Below are positions 16,420-28,099 of a stretch of DNA of 64,000 nt, piece after piece. Positions within the stretch are counted from its first letter, which is position 1, and the number at the start of each line of letters is the position of its first letter. Made by a program: the position numbers and the translations under genes. Location of the stretch: positions 124,001 through 188,000 of the forward strand of contig NZ_JAPENX010000002.1 in the NCBI RefSeq assembly GCF_026341815.1, written 5' to 3'. The notes beneath the pieces were generated by a model. That model saw only the letters and a program-made list of their open reading frames with translations, made no database searches and had not been told where the DNA came from. Origin of the DNA: Streptomyces sp. NBC_00572. GTDB taxonomy: Bacteria; Actinomycetota; Actinomycetes; Streptomycetales; Streptomycetaceae.

Positions 16420-17229
16420 TCAACTCCCCTCGGTCTCGAAGGCGCGCAGCAGATCGGCGGCGACACTCACGGCGATCGTCGCGGGTTCCTTGCCGGTGAT
16501 GTCGCCCAGCCCGATCGGGGTCTTGATCCGGTCGATGGTGGACTCGGCGTGGCCGCCCTCGGTGACGAGGCGTCTGCGGAAGCGTCCCCATTTGGCCGCC
16601 GACCCGATCAGCCCGATCGAGCCGAGATGGGTGGTGCGCAAGGCAGCGTCGCACAGAGCCGCGTCCTCGGCGTGATCATGAGTCATGATCAGGACGTGGG
16701 TGCCGTACGGCAACTCCTCGAGCACTTCCTCGGGCAGCAGCGGTGTGTGGTGCACGTGGATCTGGGCCACCGCGTCCGCCAGCACGTCGAGCCGCTGCTC
16801 GGTGAGGATGGCGGAGCGGGTGTCGATCAGATGGAGGTCGAGGTCCTGGCGCGCGAGGATGCGCGCCAGTTCCATTCCGACGTGCCCGACTCCGAAGATG
16901 GCCACGGCTCGTACCACCGGGAGTGGTTCGAGCAGCACGGACACCGTGCCGCCGCAGCATTGCACGCCGTGCCGGTTGGTCACCTTGTCGTTCAGGGCGA
17001 AGTCGAGCAGTTCCGGATCGGGTTCGGCCGAGACGATCATCTCCCGGGCCCGGTCGATCGCGACCGCCTCGACATTGCCGCCACCGATCGAGCCCCATGT
17101 CTCGGTCCGCCCCACCACGAGCTTCGCACCGGCGTCGCGGGGTGCGTGGCCGCGCACGGTCGCGACGGTCACCAGTACGCCGGGCTCCCGGCGTGCTCGC
17201 AGCCGGGTGACCGCGGCGACCCATGTCAT
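16420..17229 (-). CDS. xdhC: Xanthine dehydrogenase accessory protein XdhC
   Basis: XdhC proteins bind molybdenum cofactor, promote its sulfuration and hand it to the dehydrogenase. The sequence shows the family landmarks: RGHAPRDAGAKLVV, GSIGGGNVE, the Cys pair in QCCGGTVSV, a Rossmann loop FGVGHVG at mid-protein and ILIMTHDHAEDAAL, then GSIGLIGSAAKW. I chose ATG at 17229, one base beyond the xdhB stop; a GTG at 17238 would give an 8-base overlap and three more residues. It is the third gene of a coupled minus-strand operon. About 269 residues is the normal size. Confidence 0.93.
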   Translation of the reverse strand: MTWVAAVTRLRARREPGVLVTVATVRGHAPRDAGAKLVVGRTETWGSIGGGNVEAVAIDRAREMIVSAEPDPELLDFALNDKVTNRHGVQCCGGTVSVLLEPLPVVRAVAIFGVGHVGMELARILARQDLDLHLIDTRSAILTEQRLDVLADAVAQIHVHHTPLLPEEVLEELPYGTHVLIMTHDHAEDAALCDAALRTTHLGSIGLIGSAAKWGRFRRRLVTEGGHAESTIDRIKTPIGLGDITGKEPATIAVSVAADLLRAFETEGS

Positions 17230-17230
17230 G

Positions 17231-19653
<2,423 letters not shown>

Positions 19654-19657
<4 letters not shown>

Positions 19658-21207
19658 GACGACACCGCCTCGGTGGTCTGCACGTACGTCTTCAGCAGGC
19701 TCTGGCCGAGCATCGCGGAGCGGTAGTCGGCGCTGGCACGGTGATCGTCCATGGGGGTTCCCTCGACCCGCAGCACCTCGGCCGCGGCCTCGACGGTCTC
19801 CGCCGTCCATGGCTTGCCCTCCAGGGCCGACTCGGTCGCGAGGGCGCGGATCGGGGTGGCGGCCACGCCTCCCAGGCCGATGCGTGCCTTACGTACGATC
19901 CCGTCCTCGATGTCGAGCGCGAAGGCGGCCGCGACGCTGGAGATGTCGTCGAAGCGACGCTTGGCGATCTTGTGGAAGGCGGTGACCGGCGACAGCGGGA
20001 GCGGGACCCGTACCGTTCGGATCAGTTCGTCGGGACGGCGCACGCTCTGCCGGTAGCCGGTGAAGTAGTCCGCGAGGGGGACCTCGCGCTCGCCGTCGGC
20101 GTCGGTGAGTACGAGCGATGCCTCCAGCGCGAGCAGTACCGGCGGGCTGTCACCGATCGGGGAGCCGGTACCCAGGTTGCCACCGAGGGTCGCACCGTTA
20201 CGGATGAGCCGGGACGCGAACTGCGGGAACAGATCGGCGAGGAGCGGGACACCACCGTCGAGGCGGCGCTCGATCTCGGTGAGCGTCAGCGCCGCCCCGA
20301 TCTCGATGGAGTCGGACTCGACCCGCAGCTCGCGCAGTTCGGGCAGACGGTCGACTGCCACCACACAACCGGCCCGACGTGAACGGATGTTGACCTCCAC
20401 GCCCCAGTCGGTGGAGCCGGCGACCACCACCGCTTCGGGGCGCTCGCGCAGCAACCGCAGTGTTTCGGCCAGGGTGTTCCTGCGCAGGAACGCGCTGTCG
20501 TCCTGTACGTAGTCGGTGGCGACCGGCGCGGGCGGGGACTGCTCTCGGCGCTGGGCGAGAGGGTCCTCGGCGATGGGCGTACCGACGGCGAAAGCGGCGT
20601 CGCGGATGGGGCGGTAGCCGGTGCAGCGGCACAGGTTCCCGCTCAGCGCGTGCAGGTCGAAGCCGTTCGGACCGTGCTCGTGGTCGTGCTCGTGCTCGTG
20701 GCCGGTGCTGTCGCGGTGGCCGTGGCCGTGGCCGCGGACGGTGGCGACGGTGCTGGTGCGGTTGGCACCGTCCGTCACGCCCTGGGCCGGCCCCGCGTTC
20801 ACCCGGCGGTCGGGACGGTAGTACTCGGCGGCCATGCTGCAGACGAACCCCGGTGTGCAGTAGCCGCATTGGGAGCCACCGCGGACGGCCATCTCCTCCT
20901 GCACCGGGTGCAGAGTGGGCGCCGCACCGGGCCGTCCCGCCGTGGCGAGGCCCTCAGAGGTGATGAGCTCCTGACCGTCGAGCGCCGCGGCCGGGACCAG
21001 GCAGGCGTTGACCGCCACCCAGTCGGTGGGCTTGTGCACCCCGGGCCGGGCCACCAGCACGGAACAGGCGCCGCACTCACCCTCGGCACAGCCTTCCTTG
21101 GTGCCGGTGAGGCCCCGTTCACGCAGGAAGTCCAGCACCGTGGTGTGGGACGCGGCGGGAGCGAGGGGTGTTTCCTTCCCGTTGACGGTGATCCGCGCGG
21201 CTACCAC
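19654..21207 (-). CDS. xdhA: Xanthine dehydrogenase [2Fe-2S]/FAD subunit XdhA with a His-rich insertion
   Basis: The start is GTG at 21207, preceded by GAAGG at good spacing; the ORF is open further upstream but that part is not conserved-looking. The 517 residues contain a plant-type ferredoxin domain (C40, C45, C48 in CAEGECGAC), the second [2Fe-2S] domain (CGYCTPGF ... NLCRCTGY) and a FAD-binding domain (VAGSTDWGVEVN, GATLGGNLGTGSPIGD). Between the two halves of the second cluster domain sits an insertion with GHGHGHRDSTGHEHEHDHEH at about residues 158-180, so dense in His, Asp and Glu that it may bind metal. Electron flow in the family is from molybdenum through both clusters to FAD. It heads the operon xdhA-xdhB-xdhC. 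Confidence 0.94.
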
Positions 21208-22051
21208 GACGGGCCTTCGATTCGGCGTGAGATCGGTCGATTCATCATGTTCGCCAATGTTCCGGCAACTTTCTGTGCTCAGGGGGCGCCACGCCACGGA
21301 AGCGTGCGCGAAGCGGCGCGCGACAGCGATGTGCCGGGGCCGGGGCGGTGTGGGAAGAGGAATGTGCCGCGGAGGGGCACAGCAGAACGGCGCGCCGGGC
21401 GTACTAGCAGCCGTGCGCGATACGACCCGGAACCCAGACCGTGGTGTGGGCGAGGCGACTCAGATCGGAGCAGGTGTACATCCGCCGGTCGCCTCCTCTC
21501 GGTCGCCATGGGTGATCGTTGACCGCAAGTTAGTGGCTGACGCCAAGGAGGTCAAGCACGCCCTCAGCGCTCCCTCGCACGGTCCACGATCCACCGGAAC
21601 CGCCGACGGCTGGGAGAACGCCCCCATCGCCTACGGGGTCGCACTCCGCCTCGCCGCCCTCCTCGTCTGGACACGACGCTGAGCAACAGCCGGGGCAATC
21701 AGCCCGATGAATGGACCACGAGCCGGTCATGCACTCCGTCGAAGATGCCGTCCAGGACCCCACCTCCGAGGGTTGCGCAGCGGCGTGGCCACGACGCTTC
21801 TTCGCCGGCCCGGCACTGGGTGCGTCGGGGGTCTTGCGCCCGTCGGTACAAGGGCACACCATGCATGTGACTGACTGGTAGTTCAGTATCACCGGGGTCG
21901 CCGCCGAGGCCGAGGGACACCCCCGCGAAAGTCGGCAGGGGCACACCGCTCCACCGGTCGACGATGGTGACGAGCAGAGCCATCACGCCATATCAACTAA
22001 TAGCCTCACAAACAGGGTTGAATTGACGGTCGGCGCGCTACGCTCCCCCTC
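21208..22051. other. Intergenic region between xdhA and the PI-PLC gene
   Basis: No convincing gene is visible. Several ORFs run through it on both strands, but none has protein-like composition or recognisable motifs. The segment just upstream of xdhA (21208-21300) and the AT-rich stretch at about 21980-22020 probably carry the promoters of the two divergent flanking genes. Confidence 0.5.
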
Positions 22052-23170
22052 ATGCCGACCATGAACATGCCATCCCGGAGTGCCCGTCTCGGCGCGGCCC
22101 CGCGGTCCGGACCGTGCTCGGCCGGGACCACGTCCTCGACGAGACCCCTCCGGTTCTCCTTCGTCCTCCTACTCCTTCTGAGCCTTCTCGGGATACCGGC
22201 TCTGGCCAGTGCAGCACCGGCCCCGCCCGCCCGATCCGTCGCGGCCGCCGCTACGGCGAACGGCTCCGCCGTGGCCCAGGCCCAGGCGCGCTGGGGCGAG
22301 CGGCGACTCGACCAGGTCTCCTTCCTCGGAACCCACAACGCGTTCACCAACTACGAGGACTCCCGCTGGAGTTCGGTGGGCCAGTCCGAGTCCATACGCC
22401 ACCAGCTCGAAAACGGCGTGCGCGGCCTGAGCCTGGACACCCACTGGTACGAGCGCAGCACGTGGCTCTGCGTCATCAGCTTCGGCAGCGACTGCTACCC
22501 GAGCGACGTCTACCTCTGCCATGGCGAGTGCAAGACCTTCGCCGGGATCACGTACGCGCTGCCCCGGCAGTCCTTCCAGAGCAGCATGCAGACCGTGGTG
22601 GACTTCCTCGCGGCGAATCCCCAGGAGGTGGTGACCATCTTCCTGGAGGACTACGTCAGCGCCCAGCAGCTGGGGAACTCACTCGGCCGCGTACCCGGCC
22701 TCGACCAGCTGCTCTTCCGGCCGGATGCGTGGAACGTGCGCCAACAGGGGTGGCCGAAGATGACCGACCTCGTCGGCTCCGGCAAGCGCCTGCTGATCTT
22801 CAGCGACGAGCCTGACCGTGAGCACCTGGGGGTCATGTACGACAAGGCCTGGACCGTCAGCAACTTCTGGAGCCTCGGGGACCTCGGCAACGACCTCACC
22901 TGTGTCAGCCGGTGGTCCGACGTACCGCTGAACCGTCAGGAACCGGGCTTCCGGCGGCTCTTCACCATGAGCCACCATCGGAACGTGCCCACGGTCATCA
23001 ACGCCGCTCTCGACAACGGGGCCAAACTGCGGGACCGCATCAACCAGCAATGCCGCCCGGCGGCCGGCGACCGCGACCCGAACTTCGTCTCGGTCGACTT
23101 CCACCGAACATCCGACGGGAGCGGCCACACGCCGGCCTCGATCGTCGCGGAACTCAACGCCCGCAACTGA
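22052..23170 (+). CDS. Secreted phosphatidylinositol-specific phospholipase C-like protein
   Basis: 372 residues. A signal peptide (positive N-region, then FSFVLLLLLSLLGIPALASA) ends near residue 55. The mature domain has the PI-PLC X-box layout: VSFLGTHNAFTNYED with the first catalytic His, GVRGLSLDTHWY, then YLCHGECK with the second His, VVDFLAANPQEVVTIFLED and RLLIFSDEPDRE. Bacterial members cleave phosphatidylinositol or related lipids to diacylglycerol and cyclic inositol phosphate; the substrate here is inferred. The gene is monocistronic and ends at a strong palindrome. Confidence 0.88.
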   Translation: MPTMNMPSRSARLGAAPRSGPCSAGTTSSTRPLRFSFVLLLLLSLLGIPALASAAPAPPARSVAAAATANGSAVAQAQARWGERRLDQVSFLGTHNAFTNYEDSRWSSVGQSESIRHQLENGVRGLSLDTHWYERSTWLCVISFGSDCYPSDVYLCHGECKTFAGITYALPRQSFQSSMQTVVDFLAANPQEVVTIFLEDYVSAQQLGNSLGRVPGLDQLLFRPDAWNVRQQGWPKMTDLVGSGKRLLIFSDEPDREHLGVMYDKAWTVSNFWSLGDLGNDLTCVSRWSDVPLNRQEPGFRRLFTMSHHRNVPTVINAALDNGAKLRDRINQQCRPAAGDRDPNFVSVDFHRTSDGSGHTPASIVAELNARN

Positions 23171-23192
23171 GACCCCGCCGGCATCTCTCGTC

Positions 23193-23220
23193 GCGGCTCG
23201 GCCGGTACCGGCCGAGCCGC
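23193..23220. terminator. Perfect 28-bp palindrome between convergent genes
   Basis: GCGGCTCGGCCGGT at 23193-23206 is followed directly by its complement to 23220. It lies between the PI-PLC stop (23170) and the end of the convergent receiver-like gene (23227), which fits a bidirectional terminator. Confidence 0.75.
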
Positions 23221-23226
23221 TTGGAG

Positions 23227-23655
23227 TCAGAGCCCCGTCGGGTCGGTGTCGCAGCTGGCGCGGCGCCGGCCGATCGTGACCAGGGCCTCCCAGAGGGCGT
23301 CGAGCTCCCCGCGGCGAACCTCGTGGATCGCTCCGTCCAGGGGTTCGGCGCCCGGGCCCAGCGGCCGATCCGACTCCCCGGCGTCCCTGCGGAGGACGAT
23401 CCCGGTGGGCGGATCCAGGGCACGCAGATCCCGTAGGAGACGGTAGCGGGCGAGGTCGGCCTCGGGATGGGCCAGATGGCGGGTGATCACCGCGATGTCG
23501 GGCAGCAGCACACGGGCCTGGGCCAGGGCGATCCGGGGCTCGAAGGCGTGGGCGACGATGCGGAAGTGCGGGCTGGAGTGGACGCGGGCGCGCACCGATT
23601 CCAACTCGGCGCCCTCGGGCAGGCCTGCTATCAGCACGGTCATCATCGAAGCCAT
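23227..23655 (-). CDS. Receiver-like (CheY-fold) regulatory protein, stand-alone
   Basis: 142 residues; ATG codons at 23655, 23646 and 23643 are all possible starts. The fold resembles a response-regulator receiver: an initial strand MTVLIAGLPEG, a helix, FRIVAHAFEP, then LLPDIAVITRHL where the phospho-accepting Asp would be expected, and ALDPPTGIVLRRDAGE. No output domain follows. The acidic pocket after the first strand is not obvious, so phosphorylation is uncertain. No kinase gene is adjacent. Confidence 0.55.
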   Translation of the reverse strand: MASMMTVLIAGLPEGAELESVRARVHSSPHFRIVAHAFEPRIALAQARVLLPDIAVITRHLAHPEADLARYRLLRDLRALDPPTGIVLRRDAGESDRPLGPGAEPLDGAIHEVRRGELDALWEALVTIGRRRASCDTDPTGL

Positions 23656-24036
23656 TGTCCCTCCATCCTGCCCCTCGTGCCTCGCCGTGGCGGCAGTGGA
23701 GGCCGCCCGGCGGAGTCCGCCCGCCGGTCGACGCCTCTCGGCCGCTCATCGCACTCCCCGCTGCCGAAGGAGACCCCGGGCGGTCCCCGACGGCCGGGTG
23801 ACGACTCCGGCGGCCTCTCCGGACGCGACCGGGGTCCAGGCGCCCGCAGGAGCGTGTGGGAGATCTCCCGAGGCCTTCCTCGGCATCCACGTCGCCGCCG
23901 AGGAGCGTTCGCCGAAGACGACCGGGTCGTCTCCGGGAACACGGTGACACGGTGACCGACACGCCGGGGCATGCACCGGGACCAGCCGTCCACCGGTCGG
24001 GCCGCACACCGCCGCGCCGGACGGGGCGAGGCCGCC
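23656..24036. other. Intergenic region, no gene seen
   Basis: The stretch is GC-rich with open frames on both strands, but they are compositional (Arg/Pro-rich) and match nothing I know. It separates two minus-strand genes, so the promoter of the receiver-like gene is probably here. Confidence 0.4.
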
Positions 24037-25647
24037 TCAGTCCACCAGCACCCCCGGGTTGAGGATGCCGTGCGGGTCGAGGGCGCCCTTGGCGGCACGC
24101 AGGGCGAGGGCGAACGGCTCCGGCCGCTGGCGGTCGTAGCCCGGCCGGTGGTCGCGGCCGACGGCGTGGTGGTGGGTGATGGTGGCCCGGTGGTGGTGGA
24201 GCACCTCCCCCACCACCGCCTTCAGCTCGTCCCAGAAGGCGACCTCGTCCCCCGGGCGGCCCGCGGCGAGCACGGTGAAGTAGGGCGCTGCGCCGTCCGG
24301 ATAGACGTGTGTGAGACGGCAGTTGACGGTGGCCGGGTGGCCCGAGATCTTGAGCGCCGCCTCGTTGACCGTCCTGCGGACGTCCTCGATGAGGGCGGGG
24401 ACACGATCCCAGGTGGCCGCCGTCTCGAAGGTCTCCGCGACGGCGCCCATCCGCGCCAGGCCGTCCCGAAGGTAGGGCATGCGCAGGAACGCCGACCGCC
24501 ACGCGTTCACCGCCTCGTCGGCGGGAGCACCGTCCGTACCGACCTCGGACGGCTCGCGTCGGCCCCCGTGAGAGCGGGCCAGGTCGACGGCCTGTGCGAG
24601 CCGGGCGTCGACCGGGGCGTCGGCGGACTCGAAGCCCAGGACGAGGACGGCCGAGCCGTCCCGCGCGGCACCGGCCAGCGCAGCCTCGCCGGAGTCGAGC
24701 AGCCGGCAGTTGGCGGGGGCGAGGTCGGACTGCGCGAGGGCGCGGACCGCCCCGAGCGCGGCGCCGAAGTCGTCGAAGGCGAGCGAGGCGGACGCCTTGT
24801 GGACCGGGCGGGCCTGGAGCCGTACCCACGCTTCGGTGATGATGCCGAGCGAGCCCTCCGAGCCGAGGAACATCCGGTCCGGCGAGGGACCCGCGCCCGA
24901 GGCGGGCAGCCGCCACGATTCCGCGGTGCCGGCCGGGGTGACCACCCGCAGGGACTGGACGAAGTCGTCGATGTGCGTGCGGCCGGTGGCGTAGTGGCCG
25001 CCGGCCCGGGTCGCGAGCCAGCCGCCGAGGGTGGAGAACTCGAAGCTCTGCGGGAAGTGCCGGAGCGTCAGGCCGTGCGGACGCAGCTGGTTCTCCAGGC
25101 TCGGTCCAAGCGTTCCCGCCTGGATGCGGGCGGCCCTGCCCTCGGAGTCGACCTCCAGCACCCGGTCCATCCTGGTCAGGTCGAGGGAGAGCACCGCGCG
25201 ATGGCGGTCACCCCGGTACTCGACCCCGCCCACCACCGAGGACCCGCCACCGAAGGGCACGACGGCGACCCGGTGTTCGCCGGCCCAGTCCAGGAGGTCG
25301 GCCACCTCCCATTCCTCCGTCGGGAACGCGACCAGGTCGGGGATCCGGCCCGGACGGCCGCGCAGGGCGCGCGCGATGTCCCGGTACGCCTTCCCCATCG
25401 CGTGGGCGGCGCGGTCGCCCGGATCGGTGCTGATCAGCGGCGCCAGGCTCGCGGAGGGCTGGACGGCGGGTGCCCCGATGCCCAGATCGGCGATTCGGGG
25501 TACGGGGAGCGGGCGGGCCAGGGTTCCGGGCAGCAGGGCGCCCATCGCCACGCACTCGGCGTCGTCGGGGTGGGCGCTCTCCCACCCCCAGCCCCACCAG
25601 GACCGGAGGGGGGCGGGCGGAATCGACTGCGTCGTCGTGCCGGACAT
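24037..25647 (-). CDS. FAD-linked oxidase of the VAO / alkyl-DHAP synthase type
   Basis: 536 residues from ATG at 25647, preceded by GGAG. The N-terminal WWGWGWE and PDLVAFPTEEWEVADLLDWA are followed by the PP-loop VVPFGGGSSVVGG, LTRMDRVLEVDSEG, then GHYATGRTHIDDFVQSLRVV and MFLGSEGSLGIITEAWVRL. These are hallmarks of the flavin domain of bacterial homologues of alkyldihydroxyacetonephosphate synthase. The C-terminus has HHHRATITHHHAVGRDH, the His-rich active-site region, and ends in DPHGILNPGVLV. A role in lipid or glycolate-type metabolism is possible. It is divergent from a TetR gene that probably controls it. Confidence 0.88.
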   Translation of the reverse strand: MSGTTTQSIPPAPLRSWWGWGWESAHPDDAECVAMGALLPGTLARPLPVPRIADLGIGAPAVQPSASLAPLISTDPGDRAAHAMGKAYRDIARALRGRPGRIPDLVAFPTEEWEVADLLDWAGEHRVAVVPFGGGSSVVGGVEYRGDRHRAVLSLDLTRMDRVLEVDSEGRAARIQAGTLGPSLENQLRPHGLTLRHFPQSFEFSTLGGWLATRAGGHYATGRTHIDDFVQSLRVVTPAGTAESWRLPASGAGPSPDRMFLGSEGSLGIITEAWVRLQARPVHKASASLAFDDFGAALGAVRALAQSDLAPANCRLLDSGEAALAGAARDGSAVLVLGFESADAPVDARLAQAVDLARSHGGRREPSEVGTDGAPADEAVNAWRSAFLRMPYLRDGLARMGAVAETFETAATWDRVPALIEDVRRTVNEAALKISGHPATVNCRLTHVYPDGAAPYFTVLAAGRPGDEVAFWDELKAVVGEVLHHHRATITHHHAVGRDHRPGYDRQRPEPFALALRAAKGALDPHGILNPGVLVD

Positions 25648-25670
25648 GGGCGCTCCAGAGGCCGCGAGTG

Positions 25671-25690
25671 AATTTACCAAGGGGTAAATT
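25671..25690. promoter_or_regulatory. Perfect inverted repeat, likely TetR operator
   Basis: AATTTACC at 25671-25678 and its complement GGTAAATT at 25683-25690 flank AAGG. It sits in the 64-base gap between the divergent oxidase and TetR genes, in unusually AT-rich sequence. A -10-like GATAAT at about 25698-25703 lies only about nine bases before the TetR ATG, suggesting a leaderless or nearly leaderless tetR transcript. Confidence 0.8.
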
Positions 25691-25711
25691 ACTTACTGAT
25701 AATATCCACGC

Positions 25712-26347
25712 ATGGCAACCCCTCGTTCGAAGGCCGGCACCAAGGGCGTCCCCCGGCACCTGCGTCGGCAGCAGATGCTGGAAGCCGCCACGGAGGAGTT
25801 CGGAAGCCGCGGCTACGCCGCCGCCTCCCTGGCCGCCGTCGCGGAACGCGTCGGCGTCACCAAGACGCTGCTGCACCAGTACTTCGGCACCAAGGAAGAC
25901 CTGTACGTCGCCTGCCTGGCGCCCGTCGGAGACAGCCTGCTCGACACGATCCGCACGGCCATGGGCGAGGAGGGAACGACCCCCCACACCGCCCTGCGGG
26001 TGCTCCGCGGCATCTTCGTCGCACTGGAGGGACGCCGGGAGGCGTGGTTCGTCCTCTACGACCGCTCCCTGCCGCCCGACGGCGAGGCCGCCCGGACGGC
26101 GGCGATCTACCGGACGGCCATCGACGCGCTCGCGGCCGACGGCACCACCGAGCTGCTGCGCGCCGCCGGATCCACCGACCCCATGGACGCCGACGCGCTC
26201 CGCCACGTCTGGACGGACCTGGTCGGCACCCTCGTCCGCTGGTGGGTCAAGCATCCCGAGGAGACACCGGAGGCGATGACCCGGCGCTGCGCCCGCCTCT
26301 TCACGGTCGCCGCCGCACTCGCGGTCGACCCCGCGCCCCCGAGCTGA
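25712..26347 (+). CDS. TetR family transcriptional regulator
   Basis: 211 residues. The N-terminal helix-turn-helix is clear: RRQQMLEAATEEFGSRGYAAASLAAVAERVGVTKTLLHQYFGTKEDLYVAC (about residues 18-68). The C-terminal ligand domain is all-helical and includes LRVLRGIFVALEGRREAWFVLYD. The ATG lies 21 bases past the inverted repeat. Position and operator suggest autorepression and control of the divergent FAD-linked oxidase gene; the ligand is unknown. Confidence 0.92.
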   Translation: MATPRSKAGTKGVPRHLRRQQMLEAATEEFGSRGYAAASLAAVAERVGVTKTLLHQYFGTKEDLYVACLAPVGDSLLDTIRTAMGEEGTTPHTALRVLRGIFVALEGRREAWFVLYDRSLPPDGEAARTAAIYRTAIDALAADGTTELLRAAGSTDPMDADALRHVWTDLVGTLVRWWVKHPEETPEAMTRRCARLFTVAAALAVDPAPPS

Positions 26348-26683
26348 CCGGAGGACCGGACGGCGGGGAGGCCGGAGGAACCAGAAGGCCGGAAGACAGG
26401 GCGACCGGAAGACAGGGCGACGGGAAGGACCGGAGCACCGGACGGGCTGACGACGAGGAGCACCGAACCAGGGGCATGCCCGACGAACAGGGCAGCACAG
26501 GGGTGCTGGCGGTGGACGACAGGTCGCCCGAGGGCGTTGTGGTCGCGCAGTACACGACCGGCGTGCGGACCGAGGCGTAGCCGCGGCTCGTCCAGGACGT
26601 CCCGCCCCGGGCCGCGGACGACGCCCACACCTTCGCGCGCAGCGTGGAAGGGGCGATCCGCGCCGTGCGGCGCTCTTCACCGG
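26348..26683. other. Purine-rich spacer with a 16-bp tandem duplication
   Basis: From 26350 to about 26470 the plus strand is strongly purine-rich. GGAAGACAGGGCGAC occurs twice in tandem at 26391 and 26407 (16-base period). Short ORFs cross the rest, but none can be supported as a gene. Confidence 0.45.
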
Positions 26684-27004
26684 TCACATGCCGGTGATGT
26701 CCCTGGCCCGCTGGAGCACGGAGTCGAGCGCGGCCACCCCGCCGTCGCGCCGCCTCGCGCGCGCCGCCCGGTCCTCCGGAACCAACCGTTCGGCGGTCCG
26801 CACGGCGTAGGAGTCCGGGTCGCCGAAGGCGGCCCGCGGGTGCTCACCCGTCTCCTCGCAGTACGTCGTGACCTCCTTGACTGCCCGGAGCACGACCGCC
26901 CGGTCCACGCCCGGCTGCATGGCGAGCCGTACCTGGAAACGCGCCATCCACTTCTCGCGGTCCTTCCCTCCCGCGGCGTCCGTCGTCCGGTCCTTCTTCG
27001 TCAC
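26684..27004 (-). CDS. Small hypothetical protein
   Basis: 106 residues from GTG at 27004, preceded by GGGAG at five to six bases. It is charged and helical (KWMARFQVRLAMQPG, VVLRAVKEVTTYCEETGE, RTAERLVPEDRAARARRRD) with no membrane helix or signal peptide. I do not recognise the family. The codon use is typical of the window, so it is probably a real gene. An IS5-type scrap lies directly upstream. Confidence 0.6.
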   Translation of the reverse strand: MTKKDRTTDAAGGKDREKWMARFQVRLAMQPGVDRAVVLRAVKEVTTYCEETGEHPRAAFGDPDSYAVRTAERLVPEDRAARARRRDGGVAALDSVLQRARDITGM

Positions 27005-27200
27005 GTGTGCTCTCCCGTGTGATCGGCAGCCGTCCGTCCTGGAGTGGGACGCCGAGGCGCTCCGGTGGGTTGCCCGAGCGAGACGCCTTCCGGCCGCCGA
27101 CGACACCCTGCCCTGGCCCGGCGGACCGCTGGACGAAGTCGGGGTCCTGGAGCATGTCCGGACCAGAGAGTTCCGCAGGAAGTCCGGCCGTCTGCGTGCG

Positions 27201-27383
27201 GAACCGCTTGCGCGGCCGGAGCGCGAGTAGGGGGCCGCGGTGTCTGATGACGCGGTCGGCCGCGGACTTCGATGCCCCAAGGAGCAAGGCAAGCTGGCGC
27301 AGCGTCAAGTTCGTGCATCCGTACGCCGTGACCGGCAGCACCCGACCTTCCAGCGGCAGCCCCCACGGCCGACCCTGCCGCAC
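27201..27383 (-). mobile_element. IS5-type transposase remnant (N-terminal helix-turn-helix)
   Basis: The frame reads GRPWGLPLEGRVLPV, NLTLRQLALLLGASKSAADRVI and LLALRPRKRF. This is the N-terminal helix-turn-helix region of IS5-family DDE transposases. The catalytic part is absent; the frame continues into unrelated sequence. Confidence 0.65.
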
Positions 27384-27579
27384 CTCATCGGTCCCTCACA
27401 GCGCAGCGGGGTCACCAGCTTGTCGAGGCAGCGCGGGCTCAGCCCGGTGAACGGGGCTGTCCGGGACGGGGCCGACGCTGTGATCACTCCAGGCACAGCA
27501 AGATCATGGCCTCACGCCGGCCCTGTTGCGCCATCCGCTCACAGGACGCCTGGCCGGGACCTCACCCTGGCTGCACCAG

Positions 27580-28035
27580 CGACGCCGGGTTCACCGTGCA
27601 GCCCTCGGCCGGTCCCGAGGCGCTCGCCGCCGCCGACAACGTGGTCCTCCCGCCCACTCACGCCATGCCCGAGCTCGGCCGGGGCGGCCCGCTGCCCCCC
27701 GAGGTCGCCGCGGCCATCAACGGCATCCGGCCCAGCACCCGGCTCGTGTCCATCTGCACCGGGTCGTACGTGCTCGCCGCCGCCGGGCTCCTCGACGGCC
27801 GGCCAGCCACCACGCACTGGAACCTGGCCCCGGAGTTCCGCGGGGCCTACCCCCAGGTCAAGGTGGACGAGGACGTGCTCTTCGTCGACGACGGAGACGT
27901 GCTGACCTCGGCTCCGGCAACTCCCTGCGCGCGCACATGCGTACGGCCTTCGGTGTCTCGCCCGCCGCCTACCGCCGCGCGTTCGGCACCGGCGCCCTCC
28001 CTGGACGCGGACAGGAGACGGAACCGTCCGTATGA
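27580..28035 (+). pseudogene. GlxA-type AraC/DJ-1 regulator, internally deleted
   Basis: The first part (to about 27915) encodes a DJ-1/PfpI domain: DAGFTVQPSAGPEAL, LVSICTGSYVLAAAGLLDGRPATTHW and VKVDEDVLFVDDGDVLTSA. It then jumps, in another frame, to the extreme C-terminus of an AraC DNA-binding domain (SGNSLRAHMRTAFGVSPAAYRRAFG). The N-terminal 30 or so residues and most of the two helix-turn-helix motifs are missing. A functional regulator is not possible. Confidence 0.8.
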
Positions 28036-28099
28036 CGGGGGCGCTGGTGGACACCGCCGGTTCCCTGGCGGCCACCTCCCCGGGAGGGACGCTGTCGGC

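Noticed and set aside
20672..20760. GTG/GGC-rich short tandem pattern considered as a CRISPR or satellite repeat
   Set aside because: It is explained by the coding of the His-rich insertion in XdhA; there are no spacers.
22679..24916. 745-codon minus-strand ORF
   Set aside because: It spans the antisense of the PI-PLC gene, a terminator palindrome and another frame of the oxidase, and is low-complexity throughout.
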